Below, piece by piece: positions 45,681 to 54,002 of a stretch of 64,000 bases of DNA. This stretch comes from Methanobrevibacter_A sp964431035 (GTDB lineage: Archaea; Methanobacteriota; Methanobacteria; Methanobacteriales; Methanobacteriaceae). The notes beneath the pieces were generated by a model. That model was given only the letters and a program-made list of their open reading frames with translations, searched no databases and was not told the DNA's origin. Every line of letters begins with the position of its first letter. Position 1 is the first letter of the stretch. The stretch lies in NCBI GenBank assembly GCA_964431035.1, contig CAYSIF010000002.1, positions 1-64,000 of the forward strand. The letters run 5' to 3'. Position numbers and translations under genes: made by a program.

Positions 45681-47216
45681 ATGGAAATAAAGAAAACGGT
45701 CAGTTTATGTCCAACATGTCTTAAAAGCATTCCAGCTGAAGTATACGAAGAAGATGATAAAATATTTATTAAAAAAACATGTCCTGAACATGGTGAATTT
45801 AATAATACTTACTGGGGAGAATCTAAACTTTATAATGATGTTGAAAAATTCGAACCTTTAGTAAAACCTGTAGAAAATCCACAAGTAAATGAAACTGAAG
45901 GATGCCCTAATAACTGTGGTGTCTGCGGACAACACAAAACCAGTACAGTACTAGGTTTAATAGATGTTACTAATCGTTGTAACTTAAGATGCCCAATATG
46001 TTTTGCAAATGCAGCAGCATCAAGAGCATTATACGAACCAACATTCGATGAAATAGTTCAAATGTTAAAAAACCTAAGAAACTTAGAACCACGACCATGC
46101 CCAGCAATACAATTTGCAGGTGGAGAACCAACAGTAAGAAAAGACCTTCCAGAAATAATTAAAAAAGCAAAAGAATTAGGTTTCTCACATACTCAAGTAG
46201 CAACAAACGGTATACGTTTAGCTAAAAAAGAAGGATACGCAAAGGAACTTAAAGATGCGGGACTAAACACAGTATACTTACAATTCGACGGTGTAACTGA
46301 AGAACCATACATCCAAGCTAGAGCTAAAAACTTATTACCAATTAAACTTGAAGCAATAGAAAACTGTAGAAAAGCAGGACTCGGCCTAGTATTAGTACCT
46401 ACATTAGTAAAAGGAATCAACGATGATCAAGTTGGAGATATTCTAAAATTAGCACTTGATAATGTAGACATAATCCACGGGGTTAACTTCCAACCAGTAT
46501 CATTCTCAGGAAGAACTCCTCACGAAGAAGTAGAACAACAAAGAATAACCATACCTGACTTCATAGACTTAGTAGATAATCAATCAAATCATCAAATAAC
46601 CAAACAAGACTTCTACCCACCATCATTCGTACAACCAATCTCAGAATTCATAGGTGCATTGGAAGGAGAAGAACCATCAGTATACTTAAACTGCCACGAA
46701 CACTGTGGAGTAGGAACATACATATTCATTAATGGAGAAAACTCAGTAGTCCCAATAACACAATTTATTGATGTTGAAAAACTAATGGGACTATTAGAAA
46801 AATACACCGAAGACTTAAACAAAGGAGGATTCGGAGCTAAACAAAAAGTAATGCTAAAAGCACTTAAAAATATTTATGGAGCAATTGACAACGATAAAAA
46901 ACCAGATTACTTAGATTTAAAAAATATACTCTCCAGCATATTTAAAGAAAGATCCTACAAAGCATTAGGAGACTTCCACAAAAACGCATTACTCGTATCC
47001 TGTATGCACTTCATGGATCCATTTAACTTTGACGCAGACCGTGTTCAAAAATGTATTATCCATTATGCAGTTCCAGATGGAAGAATAATACCATTCTGTA
47101 CAATGAACTCATTATATCGTCAAAGTGTAGAAAAAGAATTTTCAACACCACTAAACTCAAAATTAGTACAATACAACGATAAAACTGGTGAGGAGGAAGA
47201 AGATACAGAAATATAA
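45681..47216 (+). CDS. tes: Tetraether lipid synthase (radical SAM)
   Basis: 511 residues. The MJ0619-type radical SAM protein couples lipid tails of two archaeols into caldarchaeol tetraethers. Motifs: N-terminal Cys-rich part with CPTCLKSIP and CPEHGEF, a central CPNNCGVCGQHK, the radical SAM cluster CNLRCPIC in DVTNRCNLRCPICF, then GGEPTVRKDLPEI, and a C-terminal CMHFMD and FCTMNSLYR. The ATG at 45681 is used with GGTGAT before it. It diverges from carS. Confidence 0.88.
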   Translation: MEIKKTVSLCPTCLKSIPAEVYEEDDKIFIKKTCPEHGEFNNTYWGESKLYNDVEKFEPLVKPVENPQVNETEGCPNNCGVCGQHKTSTVLGLIDVTNRCNLRCPICFANAAASRALYEPTFDEIVQMLKNLRNLEPRPCPAIQFAGGEPTVRKDLPEIIKKAKELGFSHTQVATNGIRLAKKEGYAKELKDAGLNTVYLQFDGVTEEPYIQARAKNLLPIKLEAIENCRKAGLGLVLVPTLVKGINDDQVGDILKLALDNVDIIHGVNFQPVSFSGRTPHEEVEQQRITIPDFIDLVDNQSNHQITKQDFYPPSFVQPISEFIGALEGEEPSVYLNCHEHCGVGTYIFINGENSVVPITQFIDVEKLMGLLEKYTEDLNKGGFGAKQKVMLKALKNIYGAIDNDKKPDYLDLKNILSSIFKERSYKALGDFHKNALLVSCMHFMDPFNFDADRVQKCIIHYAVPDGRIIPFCTMNSLYRQSVEKEFSTPLNSKLVQYNDKTGEEEEDTEI

Positions 47217-47279
47217 TTTTTATAAAAAATTCCATATTTTTTTATAAAAAAATATATTTTCCCAGTATTTTCAATAAAC

Positions 47280-48266
47280 ATGATTATTAAAACACCATCT
47301 AGACTACATATGACCTTAATAGATTTAAACGGGTCTTATGGACGTTTCGATGGAAGCGTAGGTTTAACAATAAACGGACCTCACTTCATATTAGAAAGTG
47401 AAGAAACAGAAAAAGGAATAACTATAGACTTTGAAGATTCTATAACTGACTCCACACTAATGGAAGCATGCATCCATAAAATAGCAAGTTCTGCAGAAAA
47501 AACTATAAACCAATATAATGTAGAAACAGGATTCCACTTCCATGTAAAACAAGCAATAATCCCACACTCTGGTTTAGGATCAGGTACCCAAATATCACTA
47601 GCAGCTGCTAAATCAATATGCGAACATATAGGCAAAGAAGTTACCTCAGTAGAACTCGGAACACTTGTAGGAAGAGGAGGAACATCAGGTATAGGTACAT
47701 TCTCATTTGATCTCGGAGGGCTCATAGCAGATGGAGGACATAGCTCCAAAGAAAAAAGCACATTCCTACCATCATCCGCATCAACAGCAAAACCTCCACG
47801 ATTAATAGGAAGATATGATTTCCCAGAAGACTGGAACATACTAATAGCAATCCCACCAGCAAACAATGATGTTGCAGGAAGCAAAGAAGTAAACATATTC
47901 CAAAGTTACTGCCCAGTACCAAGAAACGAAGTAGAACAAATATCACATGTAGTATTCATGAATCTAATACCGTACATGTTAGAACACGATATTGAAAACT
48001 TCGGCCAATGCATAAACATGATACAATCACGGGGATTTAAAAAAGTAGAAGTAAGCCTACAACCCTCAAATGTAACAAACCTAATGAACTTCATGAGAGA
48101 CAATGGAGCATACGGCGTAGGAATGAGTTCATTCGGCCCATCAATATACACAATATACGATAAAAACAATAAAGACATAGTTAAAAGCACAGAAGAATAT
48201 CTTGATGGGGAAGGAACAATAATAACCACTAAAGCACAAAACCATGGTTATGAACTAAAAAAATAA
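47280..48266 (+). CDS. Beta-ribofuranosylaminobenzene 5'-phosphate synthase
   Basis: 328 residues, GHMP-kinase-like fold. First committed step of tetrahydromethanopterin synthesis: joins a 4-aminobenzoate or 4-hydroxybenzoate unit to PRPP with loss of CO2 and PPi. The start IIKTPSRLHMTLIDLNG and the phosphate-loop stretch HSGLGSGTQISLAAA (96-110 region) are typical, followed by GRGGTSGIGTFSFDLGGLIADGGH and SSFGPSIYTI. It lies between tes and hacB on the plus strand and may share their transcript. Confidence 0.92.
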   Translation: MIIKTPSRLHMTLIDLNGSYGRFDGSVGLTINGPHFILESEETEKGITIDFEDSITDSTLMEACIHKIASSAEKTINQYNVETGFHFHVKQAIIPHSGLGSGTQISLAAAKSICEHIGKEVTSVELGTLVGRGGTSGIGTFSFDLGGLIADGGHSSKEKSTFLPSSASTAKPPRLIGRYDFPEDWNILIAIPPANNDVAGSKEVNIFQSYCPVPRNEVEQISHVVFMNLIPYMLEHDIENFGQCINMIQSRGFKKVEVSLQPSNVTNLMNFMRDNGAYGVGMSSFGPSIYTIYDKNNKDIVKSTEEYLDGEGTIITTKAQNHGYELKK

Positions 48267-48289
48267 AAAAAATAAAGGAAAAAATAGCT

Positions 48290-48775
48290 ATGGAAAACCT
48301 AGAAGGAAAAGTATGGAAATTCGGAGATAATATCGATACAGATATTATTATACCTGGAAGATACCTAAGAACATTCAACCCCCAAGACTTAGCAGATCAT
48401 GTCCTAGAAGGAGAAAGACCAGAATTCACAAAAAATGTTAAAAAAGGCGACATAATTGTTGCAGGGGAAAACTTTGGATGCGGATCCAGTAGAGAACAAG
48501 CACCCTTAGCAATAAAAACTGCAGGAGTATCAGCAATAATAGCAAATTCCTTTGCAAGAATATTTTACAGAAACGCAATCAATATAGGATTACCTGTCAT
48601 TAAAGCAGATGTCATAGCTGAAGATGAAGACATCCTATCAATAAACCTAGAAAAAGGAATCGTAATAAATAAAAACAACAACAATGAATTTAAAATAGAA
48701 CCTTTCAAAGAATTCATGTTAAACATACTATCTGATGGCGGAATAGTAAATCATTATTTAAACAACAAAGAATAA
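48290..48775 (+). CDS. hacB: Aconitase-family small subunit, probable homoaconitase (HacB)
   Basis: 161 residues. Swivel-domain subunit of the isopropylmalate/homoaconitate isomerases. GENFGCGSSREQAP (55-68) is the conserved core, and the specificity loop near the N-terminus is GRYLRTFNP. In methanogens YLRT marks homoaconitase, used for 2-oxosuberate and coenzyme B, while leucine-pathway subunits differ at this spot; I therefore prefer hacB over leuD. The large subunit is elsewhere. AAAGGA lies before the ATG. Confidence 0.85.
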   Translation: MENLEGKVWKFGDNIDTDIIIPGRYLRTFNPQDLADHVLEGERPEFTKNVKKGDIIVAGENFGCGSSREQAPLAIKTAGVSAIIANSFARIFYRNAINIGLPVIKADVIAEDEDILSINLEKGIVINKNNNNEFKIEPFKEFMLNILSDGGIVNHYLNNKE

Positions 48776-48873
48776 AAATCCAATAAAAATACTTATTTTC
48801 AAAAAAAAACAACATCATTAATTAATTATTTTTTCACAATTTACAAAAGTTAAAATAACAGGAGGTTAACAAA

Positions 48874-49497
48874 GTGGAATGTCCAGTATGTGGAGCAAAT
48901 AACTCAAAAGTAATCAAATCCAAAAAATTCAATACAAAAAAAGGAGTACGTAAAGAAGTATTAATACAATGTCAAGAATGTAACCAAGTATACAAAGACT
49001 CCATACTAGAAGAAAAACCAAAAGAATACAACTTAATAATAAGTGAACATGAAAACTCATTCAAAACAAAAATACTCCTCTTCCCAGACGAAATATTATC
49101 AACTGGAGACTATCTACAAACAGAATTCGGTAATGTTGAAATAACCTCTCTAGAAACAGAAGAACGCCGAGAAAAACGTGTAAAAGCATCTAAAATAAAA
49201 ACAATATGGGCAAATTCAATTGAAATACCTGCAAGATTCGGTATAAGTGTAGACTTACATGGCCTAGTTTCAGCATACAAAGTAGAAACCTCAAGAGACT
49301 ATGAAATAAGTGTTGGAGACATATTCAAAATAGACAAATACATAATACACGTTCACGTTATAAAAACCGATGAAAGAAAACTAACAAAAGGATTCGCAAA
49401 AGCAAAAGTTATAAAAAGAGTATATGGAAGACCAGTTCAACAAAAAAAATACGATTACGACTTAACACACCATATTATCAGTAAAAAAGCAATATAA
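48874..49497 (+). CDS. HVO_0476-family zinc-finger protein
   Basis: 207 residues, archaeal zinc-ribbon protein with CPVCGA (3-8) and CQECNQ (33-38). The middle and C-terminal parts (about 55-190) form a beta-rich domain including TEERREKRVKASKIKTIWA. The function is not known; conservation in methanogens and halophiles suggests an information-processing role. The GTG start follows a strong AGGAGGT. It is followed by the methylthiotransferase gene after 23 bases. Confidence 0.8.
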   Translation: MECPVCGANNSKVIKSKKFNTKKGVRKEVLIQCQECNQVYKDSILEEKPKEYNLIISEHENSFKTKILLFPDEILSTGDYLQTEFGNVEITSLETEERREKRVKASKIKTIWANSIEIPARFGISVDLHGLVSAYKVETSRDYEISVGDIFKIDKYIIHVHVIKTDERKLTKGFAKAKVIKRVYGRPVQQKKYDYDLTHHIISKKAI

Positions 49498-49520
49498 AAA
49501 AACAGGGGTTCAACAAAACA

Positions 49521-50801
49521 ATGAAAGTATTCATATATACTTACGGTTGCACATTCAATAAAGCAGACTCACAAATAATGGCAGGACTACTAACAAAAGA
49601 AAAAGACATATCCATTACAGACAATGTTGAACAAGCAGATATAATCATAGTAAACACATGCTATGTTAAATTACCTACAGAAAGTAAAGTTATAAACAAA
49701 ATTAAAGATCTTCAAAAAGAATTTCCAGATAAAAAAATCATCATAACTGGATGTATGGTTGAAGTTGACCCTAAAAAATTAGAAAATATCGGTCAAAATT
49801 GTTCATGGATTGGACCACACCAATTAAACAAAACCGTTGATGTTGTTAAAAAAACATATAATGGAGAAATATCAAGAGAAACAGGTTTTTCAAGAAACTC
49901 CAAAGTATGCCTACCTAAACTATCAGACAACCCATATGTACATGTTATACAAATATGCGAAGGATGTTTAGGAACCTGCACATACTGCTGTACACGTCTA
50001 GCAAGAGGAAGTCTAATAAGTTACCCTATTAAAGACATAGTTAAAGAAGCAGAAGAAGCAATAAAAAATGGAGCAGTTGAAATAGAATTAACCGCACAAG
50101 ATACCTCAGCATATGGAAAAGACACCGGTGAAAAACTACACGAACTAATAAAACAAGTATCCAATATAGAAGGAGAATTCAAAATAAGAATAGGAATGAT
50201 GAACCCTAACAATATTGGAAATGATTTAAAAGAACTAGTTAATGCATTTAAATCAGATAAAGTCTACAAATTCTTACACTTACCAATACAATCTGGAAGT
50301 AACAAAGTTCTAGAAGAAATGAAAAGAAATCACACAATCGAAGATTATAAAAATATTGTTAAAGAATTCAGAAAAGAAATTCCAGAATTAACATTAGCCA
50401 CAGATATTATTGTAGGATATCCAACAGAAACAGATGAGGATTTTTCAGAAACATTAAATCTAGTTAAAGAATTACAATTCAATATTATGCATATTAGTAA
50501 ATATAGGCATAGAGAAGGAGCATTATCCTCAGTCTTACCAGAAATTCCTGACGATATTATGAAAAAAAGATCTAAGGAATTAACAGATATTAAATATAAA
50601 ATCACAGAAAAAGAAAATGAAAAATTTTTAAACTCTACAATGAATGTGCTTGTTGTTGAAAAAGGAAAAAAGGGCGGTTACATAGCAAAATCTGACTCAT
50701 ATATCCCAGTAGTTGTTGATAATGTTTCAATTGGGGATTTTGTGAAAGTTAAAATAAATGATGTTACAAGCACTTACTTGTTTGGTGATGTTATTTTTTA
50801 A
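49521..50801 (+). CDS. tRNA N6-threonylcarbamoyladenosine methylthiotransferase (CDKAL1/MtaB type)
   Basis: 426 residues. Adds a methylthio group to t6A37 of ANN-reading tRNAs. Three parts are visible: an N-terminal UPF0004 domain with three cysteines (YGCTFNKADS, NTCYVKLPTE and GCMVEVDP), a radical SAM core with CLGTCTYC in EGCLGTCTYCCTRLARG (about 153-170), and a C-terminal TRAM-like domain. It is the archaeal/eukaryotic CDKAL1-like class. GGGGTT precedes the ATG. Confidence 0.9.
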   Translation: MKVFIYTYGCTFNKADSQIMAGLLTKEKDISITDNVEQADIIIVNTCYVKLPTESKVINKIKDLQKEFPDKKIIITGCMVEVDPKKLENIGQNCSWIGPHQLNKTVDVVKKTYNGEISRETGFSRNSKVCLPKLSDNPYVHVIQICEGCLGTCTYCCTRLARGSLISYPIKDIVKEAEEAIKNGAVEIELTAQDTSAYGKDTGEKLHELIKQVSNIEGEFKIRIGMMNPNNIGNDLKELVNAFKSDKVYKFLHLPIQSGSNKVLEEMKRNHTIEDYKNIVKEFRKEIPELTLATDIIVGYPTETDEDFSETLNLVKELQFNIMHISKYRHREGALSSVLPEIPDDIMKKRSKELTDIKYKITEKENEKFLNSTMNVLVVEKGKKGGYIAKSDSYIPVVVDNVSIGDFVKVKINDVTSTYLFGDVIF

Positions 50802-50937
50802 GTAAAATTTTTCCCATCTTATTCTTTCTTATTTTTTGATTTTTTCATCTATTTTGCATGTTTATATAAATTTTGTATTATCTACTTATGTATTTTTTTT
50901 ATTTTATGTACTGTTAATCGAGTATTAAAACAATAAA

Positions 50938-50946
50938 CTTTATATA
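50938..50946 (+). promoter_or_regulatory. TATA box of the histone gene
   Basis: CTTTATATA lies about 36-44 bases before the ATG at 50982, which would leave a leader just long enough for the GGAGGTG ribosome site at 50970-50976. Confidence 0.6.
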
Positions 50947-50981
50947 CTATGTTATACGATATTTTAATTGGAGGTGAAAAT

Positions 50982-51182
50982 ATGAGTGAATTACCAATCG
51001 CACCTGTAGGTCGTATATTAAAAAACGCTGGCGCACAAAGAATTTCCGATGATGCTAAAGTTGCATTAGCTGAAGCATTAGAAGAACAAGGTGAAGAAGT
51101 AGCAACCAAAGCTGTAAACTTCGCACGCCACGCTGGTAGAAAAACCGTCAAAGCTGAAGATATCAAATTAGCTATCAAATAA
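50982..51182 (+). CDS. Archaeal histone
   Basis: 66 residues, single histone fold, dimerises and wraps DNA. Sequence ELPIAPVGRILKNAGAQRIS, KVALAEALEEQGEEVATKA and FARHAGRKTVKAEDIKLAIK follow the HMf/HMt pattern closely, with the R-T pair and the DNA-binding Arg/Lys residues present. A strong GGAGGTG ribosome site lies six bases before this ATG; an in-frame ATG 11 codons upstream is not supported. The transcript appears short and strong. Confidence 0.97.
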   Translation: MSELPIAPVGRILKNAGAQRISDDAKVALAEALEEQGEEVATKAVNFARHAGRKTVKAEDIKLAIK

Positions 51183-51407
51183 GTTTTGTCGCAGTTTTTT
51201 TTATTTTAATAATATCTATTGGTCATGGATACTATTTCAGACCAATTAAATATTTACTTTTTTTATTTATAATAAAAAATTAGAATTTTTATATTTACAC
51301 TGCTTTTAAAAGCTTTTTTCAGTATTTTAATCCTATATACACGGGTTTATATTTAATGCACAAAACATTTATATATGTTGTTATATAAATTTATATATGT
51401 TATTTAT
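51183..51407. other. Spacer between histone and tRNA genes
   Basis: No gene is seen. T-rich runs right after the histone stop (51190-51206) can end transcription; two TATA-like ATTTATATATGT boxes lie near 51367-51378 and 51389-51400, ahead of tRNA-Val. Confidence 0.45.
51367..51378 (+). promoter_or_regulatory. TATA box for tRNA-Val / tRNA-Phe
   Basis: ATTTATATATGT lies about 30-40 bases before the tRNA-Val 5' end, as expected for an archaeal tRNA promoter. A second copy of the same string begins 22 bases downstream. Confidence 0.5.
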
Positions 51408-51479
51408 GGACCGGTGGTCTAGGGGTATGATACCTCCTTGACGTGGAGGGGATCACGAGTTCAAATCTCGTCCGGTCCA
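51408..51479 (+). tRNA. tRNA-Val (anticodon GAC)
   Basis: 72 bases. The acceptor arms GGACCGG and CCGGTCC pair fully. The anticodon arm is CCTCC-TTGACGT-GGAGG with GAC, and the T arm is CGAGT-TCAAATC-TCG-type with TTCAAAT in the loop. The 3' CCA is not encoded. It is followed 14 bases later by tRNA-Phe, so both come from one transcript. Confidence 0.95.
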
Positions 51480-51493
51480 TTATATTTGCACAT

Positions 51494-51566
<73 letters not shown>

Positions 51567-51576
51567 TTTAAAACTA

Positions 51577-51583
51577 TTTTTTT
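51577..51583 (+). terminator. Oligo-T terminator after tRNA-Phe
   Basis: A run of seven T residues begins ten bases after the tRNA 3' end. Confidence 0.5.
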
Positions 51584-51730
51584 CTCAATATTTATAATTA
51601 CAATTATTTCCAGTATCTATTCACAGATTAACTATTTTTAAAAAGAAATTCATCAAAAAAAGATTATATTAACCACAATTTTCATTTTTTAAGTGTTTTT
51701 AGTGTTTAATTTTCCCTATATTTTTTCAAG

Positions 51731-51853
51731 TAATGCAATGTGTGTTTTTTCCATTATAATATAATTTTTATTATAATATAAATTTCATTATATAATGTTA
51801 AGTGTGTTTTTTCCATTATAATATAATTTTTATTATAATATAAATTTCATTAT
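51731..51853 (+). repeat. Two-copy tandem repeat, period 62
   Basis: Bases 51740-51791 recur exactly at 51802-51853 (52 identical bases); the preceding nine bases match partly (TAATGCAAT and TAATGTTAA). Each unit begins GTGTGTTTTTTCCATTATAA and carries two copies of ATTATAATATAA. The block ends 44 bases before the ATPase start and likely contains or flanks its promoter. Confidence 0.7.
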
Positions 51854-51897
51854 TTTTATATATTATGTATTCTAACATTTTATTAAAGGTGAAAATT

Positions 51898-53079
51898 ATG
51901 GGAACATTACCATTAGGAAATGATAATGATTTAGATGACACACAATTTTATAATAGAATTGAAGAAATCTCATTTATTTCAGATAATTTGGAACTAACAA
52001 AAAAAGGTTCAACTCCAACAATATTACTAACGGGTATTAGGGGAGTAGGAAAAACTGCATTAATGAAAAAATTAAAAAAAGAACTTCAAGATAAATATCT
52101 AATAGTTTATATGGATTTATCTGCAGTTGATAAATTTAAAAAAGATTCTTTCAATCGTTTTAGTTTTATGAAATTATTCTATGAATCTATTATTAAAGCA
52201 TGTAATGAATCAAATATTATAACCATCAGTACAAAAATTTTAAAATATTTTAAAACACGAAATTTTAAAATAGATAAAATAGAATCCGTTGATAAAATTC
52301 CAATTCCTATTATTAAAACAGAAGAAGACTATGTAAAATTCACTAATTTCACAATGGATTTGCCTCAACAGTTATATGAAGATTTTAAAGAACATATTGA
52401 TGGTGTTTTAATATTTATGGATGAATTTCAAATATTAAAAGAACTTGATGAAGATGTTAATGGATTTTTATGGTATATTCGCAGTGTAATCCAATCACAA
52501 AAACATATTGGGTATATTTTTTCTGGAAGTATGAGTGTTAAAGATGAATTAATAACAGATATTGCTGGTCAAAAAGGTGCTTTCGGAGGCAGAATATTAA
52601 ATTATGAGATAAAAACATTCTCATATGAAACAACAAAGAATTATTTAACTGAGAAAGCAAATTATCTTAATTTTACAGAAGATGGTTTTAAAAGGTTTTA
52701 TAATTGTACAAATGGAATTTTATATTATGTTAACAGTTTTGCGAGATTGTTACCTCCTTATGAAGAGTTAAACGAAGAAGTAATAATTTCAGAATTTAAA
52801 AAATCGTTGCCTTATTTATTAATCCATTTAACAAATGAATGGTATAAATTAAACAAACAAGAAAAAAGAATTATTGCTGCACTTGTTGAAAAACCATTAA
52901 AAAGATTTGAAATAGCAGAAAAACTAGAAGTAACCAGTGGTGCAATTGGATCTTCTCTAAAAACATTACAAAACAAAACATTAATAGAATTAGATGACAA
53001 TGAGTATCATATATATGATTCTATATTTAAAGCATGGTTAAAAAAAGAGTTTGAAGAAAAGGGTGATTATCCTTATTAA
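51898..53079 (+). CDS. Archaeal ATPase with C-terminal winged helix
   Basis: 393 residues of the archaeal ATPase group (STAND/MNS-like, related to Orc1/Cdc6 and MalT-type AAA+). Walker A is GIRGVGKT (46-53), Walker B VLIFMDEFQ (170-178), with a sensor-like IFSGS near 212. Residues about 305-385 form a winged helix (KQEKRIIAALVEKPLKRFEIAEKLEV, then GAIGSSLKTLQNK). The ligand is unknown; such proteins occur in many copies in archaeal genomes, often next to mobile elements. An AAAGGTGA site supports this ATG rather than one 11 codons upstream. It stands alone after the tRNA pair. Confidence 0.8.
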   Translation: MGTLPLGNDNDLDDTQFYNRIEEISFISDNLELTKKGSTPTILLTGIRGVGKTALMKKLKKELQDKYLIVYMDLSAVDKFKKDSFNRFSFMKLFYESIIKACNESNIITISTKILKYFKTRNFKIDKIESVDKIPIPIIKTEEDYVKFTNFTMDLPQQLYEDFKEHIDGVLIFMDEFQILKELDEDVNGFLWYIRSVIQSQKHIGYIFSGSMSVKDELITDIAGQKGAFGGRILNYEIKTFSYETTKNYLTEKANYLNFTEDGFKRFYNCTNGILYYVNSFARLLPPYEELNEEVIISEFKKSLPYLLIHLTNEWYKLNKQEKRIIAALVEKPLKRFEIAEKLEVTSGAIGSSLKTLQNKTLIELDDNEYHIYDSIFKAWLKKEFEEKGDYPY

Positions 53080-53169
53080 TATGATAAAATTTAGGGGTTT
53101 TTTGAAGAATTAGTTTTTAAAAACTTATTAAAGAGTTATTTTAACTCTTTAAAAGTTTTATTTTTCTTT

Positions 53170-53925
53170 TTATTTCTTTTCGTATTTTGGTTTTTTATCG
53201 AATAATCCTGGAGCATTAGCTTCACTACTTTCACTTGCCTTTTTTATTTGATCAATAATTTGAGGTCCTCGTGATGTTCCTATACGTGTTGCTCCAGAAG
53301 CAATTACATTATTAGCTTCTTTAAAGTTACTTATTCCTCCAGATGCTTTTATTTCTTTGCTTGGTGCATATTTGTGTATTAGGATTAAGTAATTTACAAA
53401 ATCGTTGAAGTTATTTTTTCCACTAAATCCTGTGCATGTTTTTATAAACTCTGCATCAGTTTTTTCAATTATTTTTGATACTTTAGCAACTTCTTTATCA
53501 TCAAGTAAGGTTGTTTCTATAATTATTTTTAGTGGGGTTTCCCCAATAGCTTCTTTTACACTATCGATATCTTCTTTTATTAAATCGTATTTTTCGTTTT
53601 TTACTGCAGGGATATTGATGACCATATCAATTTCGTCTGCACCATCTTCTATTGCTTGTGTTGCTTCTGCTACTCGGGAGCTTGTATTACCAAATCCTAG
53701 TGGGAAGTCAACAACACTTATAACTTTCACAGAACTGTCTTTTAGTAGTTCTTTCATGTCTTTAACATAGGTTGACCCAACAACTACTCCGTAGAAATTG
53801 TATTCTTTTGCTTGTTCTGAGAATGCTTTCAATTCGCCTTGGGTTGCAGTATTATCTAAAAATGCATATTCTATGTATTGGGCTAATTCGTCAGCGGTTT
53901 TTAGTCTCATTAGGTTGTTTACCAT
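53170..53925 (-). CDS. deoC: Deoxyribose-phosphate aldolase
   Basis: 251 residues, class I TIM-barrel aldolase. Splits deoxyribose-5-phosphate to glyceraldehyde-3-phosphate and acetaldehyde. The Schiff-base lysine lies in EFIKTCTGFSG and a second lysine in EIKASGGISN; DFPLGFGN and EIDMVINI are other core stretches. The ATG at 53925 is chosen because TGGAGA lies just upstream; a GTG six codons earlier would overlap that ribosome site. Its role here may be pentose or nucleoside salvage. Confidence 0.9.
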   Translation of the reverse strand: MVNNLMRLKTADELAQYIEYAFLDNTATQGELKAFSEQAKEYNFYGVVVGSTYVKDMKELLKDSSVKVISVVDFPLGFGNTSSRVAEATQAIEDGADEIDMVINIPAVKNEKYDLIKEDIDSVKEAIGETPLKIIIETTLLDDKEVAKVSKIIEKTDAEFIKTCTGFSGKNNFNDFVNYLILIHKYAPSKEIKASGGISNFKEANNVIASGATRIGTSRGPQIIDQIKKASESSEANAPGLFDKKPKYEKK

Positions 53926-54002
53926 ATTTATCTTTTTCTCCACATTTTTTTCTTTTTTTTGTTAATTAGATAATTGATAATTTTATTTTAGTATTTATAT
54001 TT

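Noticed and set aside
48290..48775. Naming the aconitase-family small subunit leuD
   Set aside because: The YLRT loop favours the homoaconitase small subunit; leuD remains a lesser possibility.
51740..51853. Possible CRISPR array
   Set aside because: Only two repeat units, no regular unique spacers and no cas genes nearby; better described as a tandem duplication.
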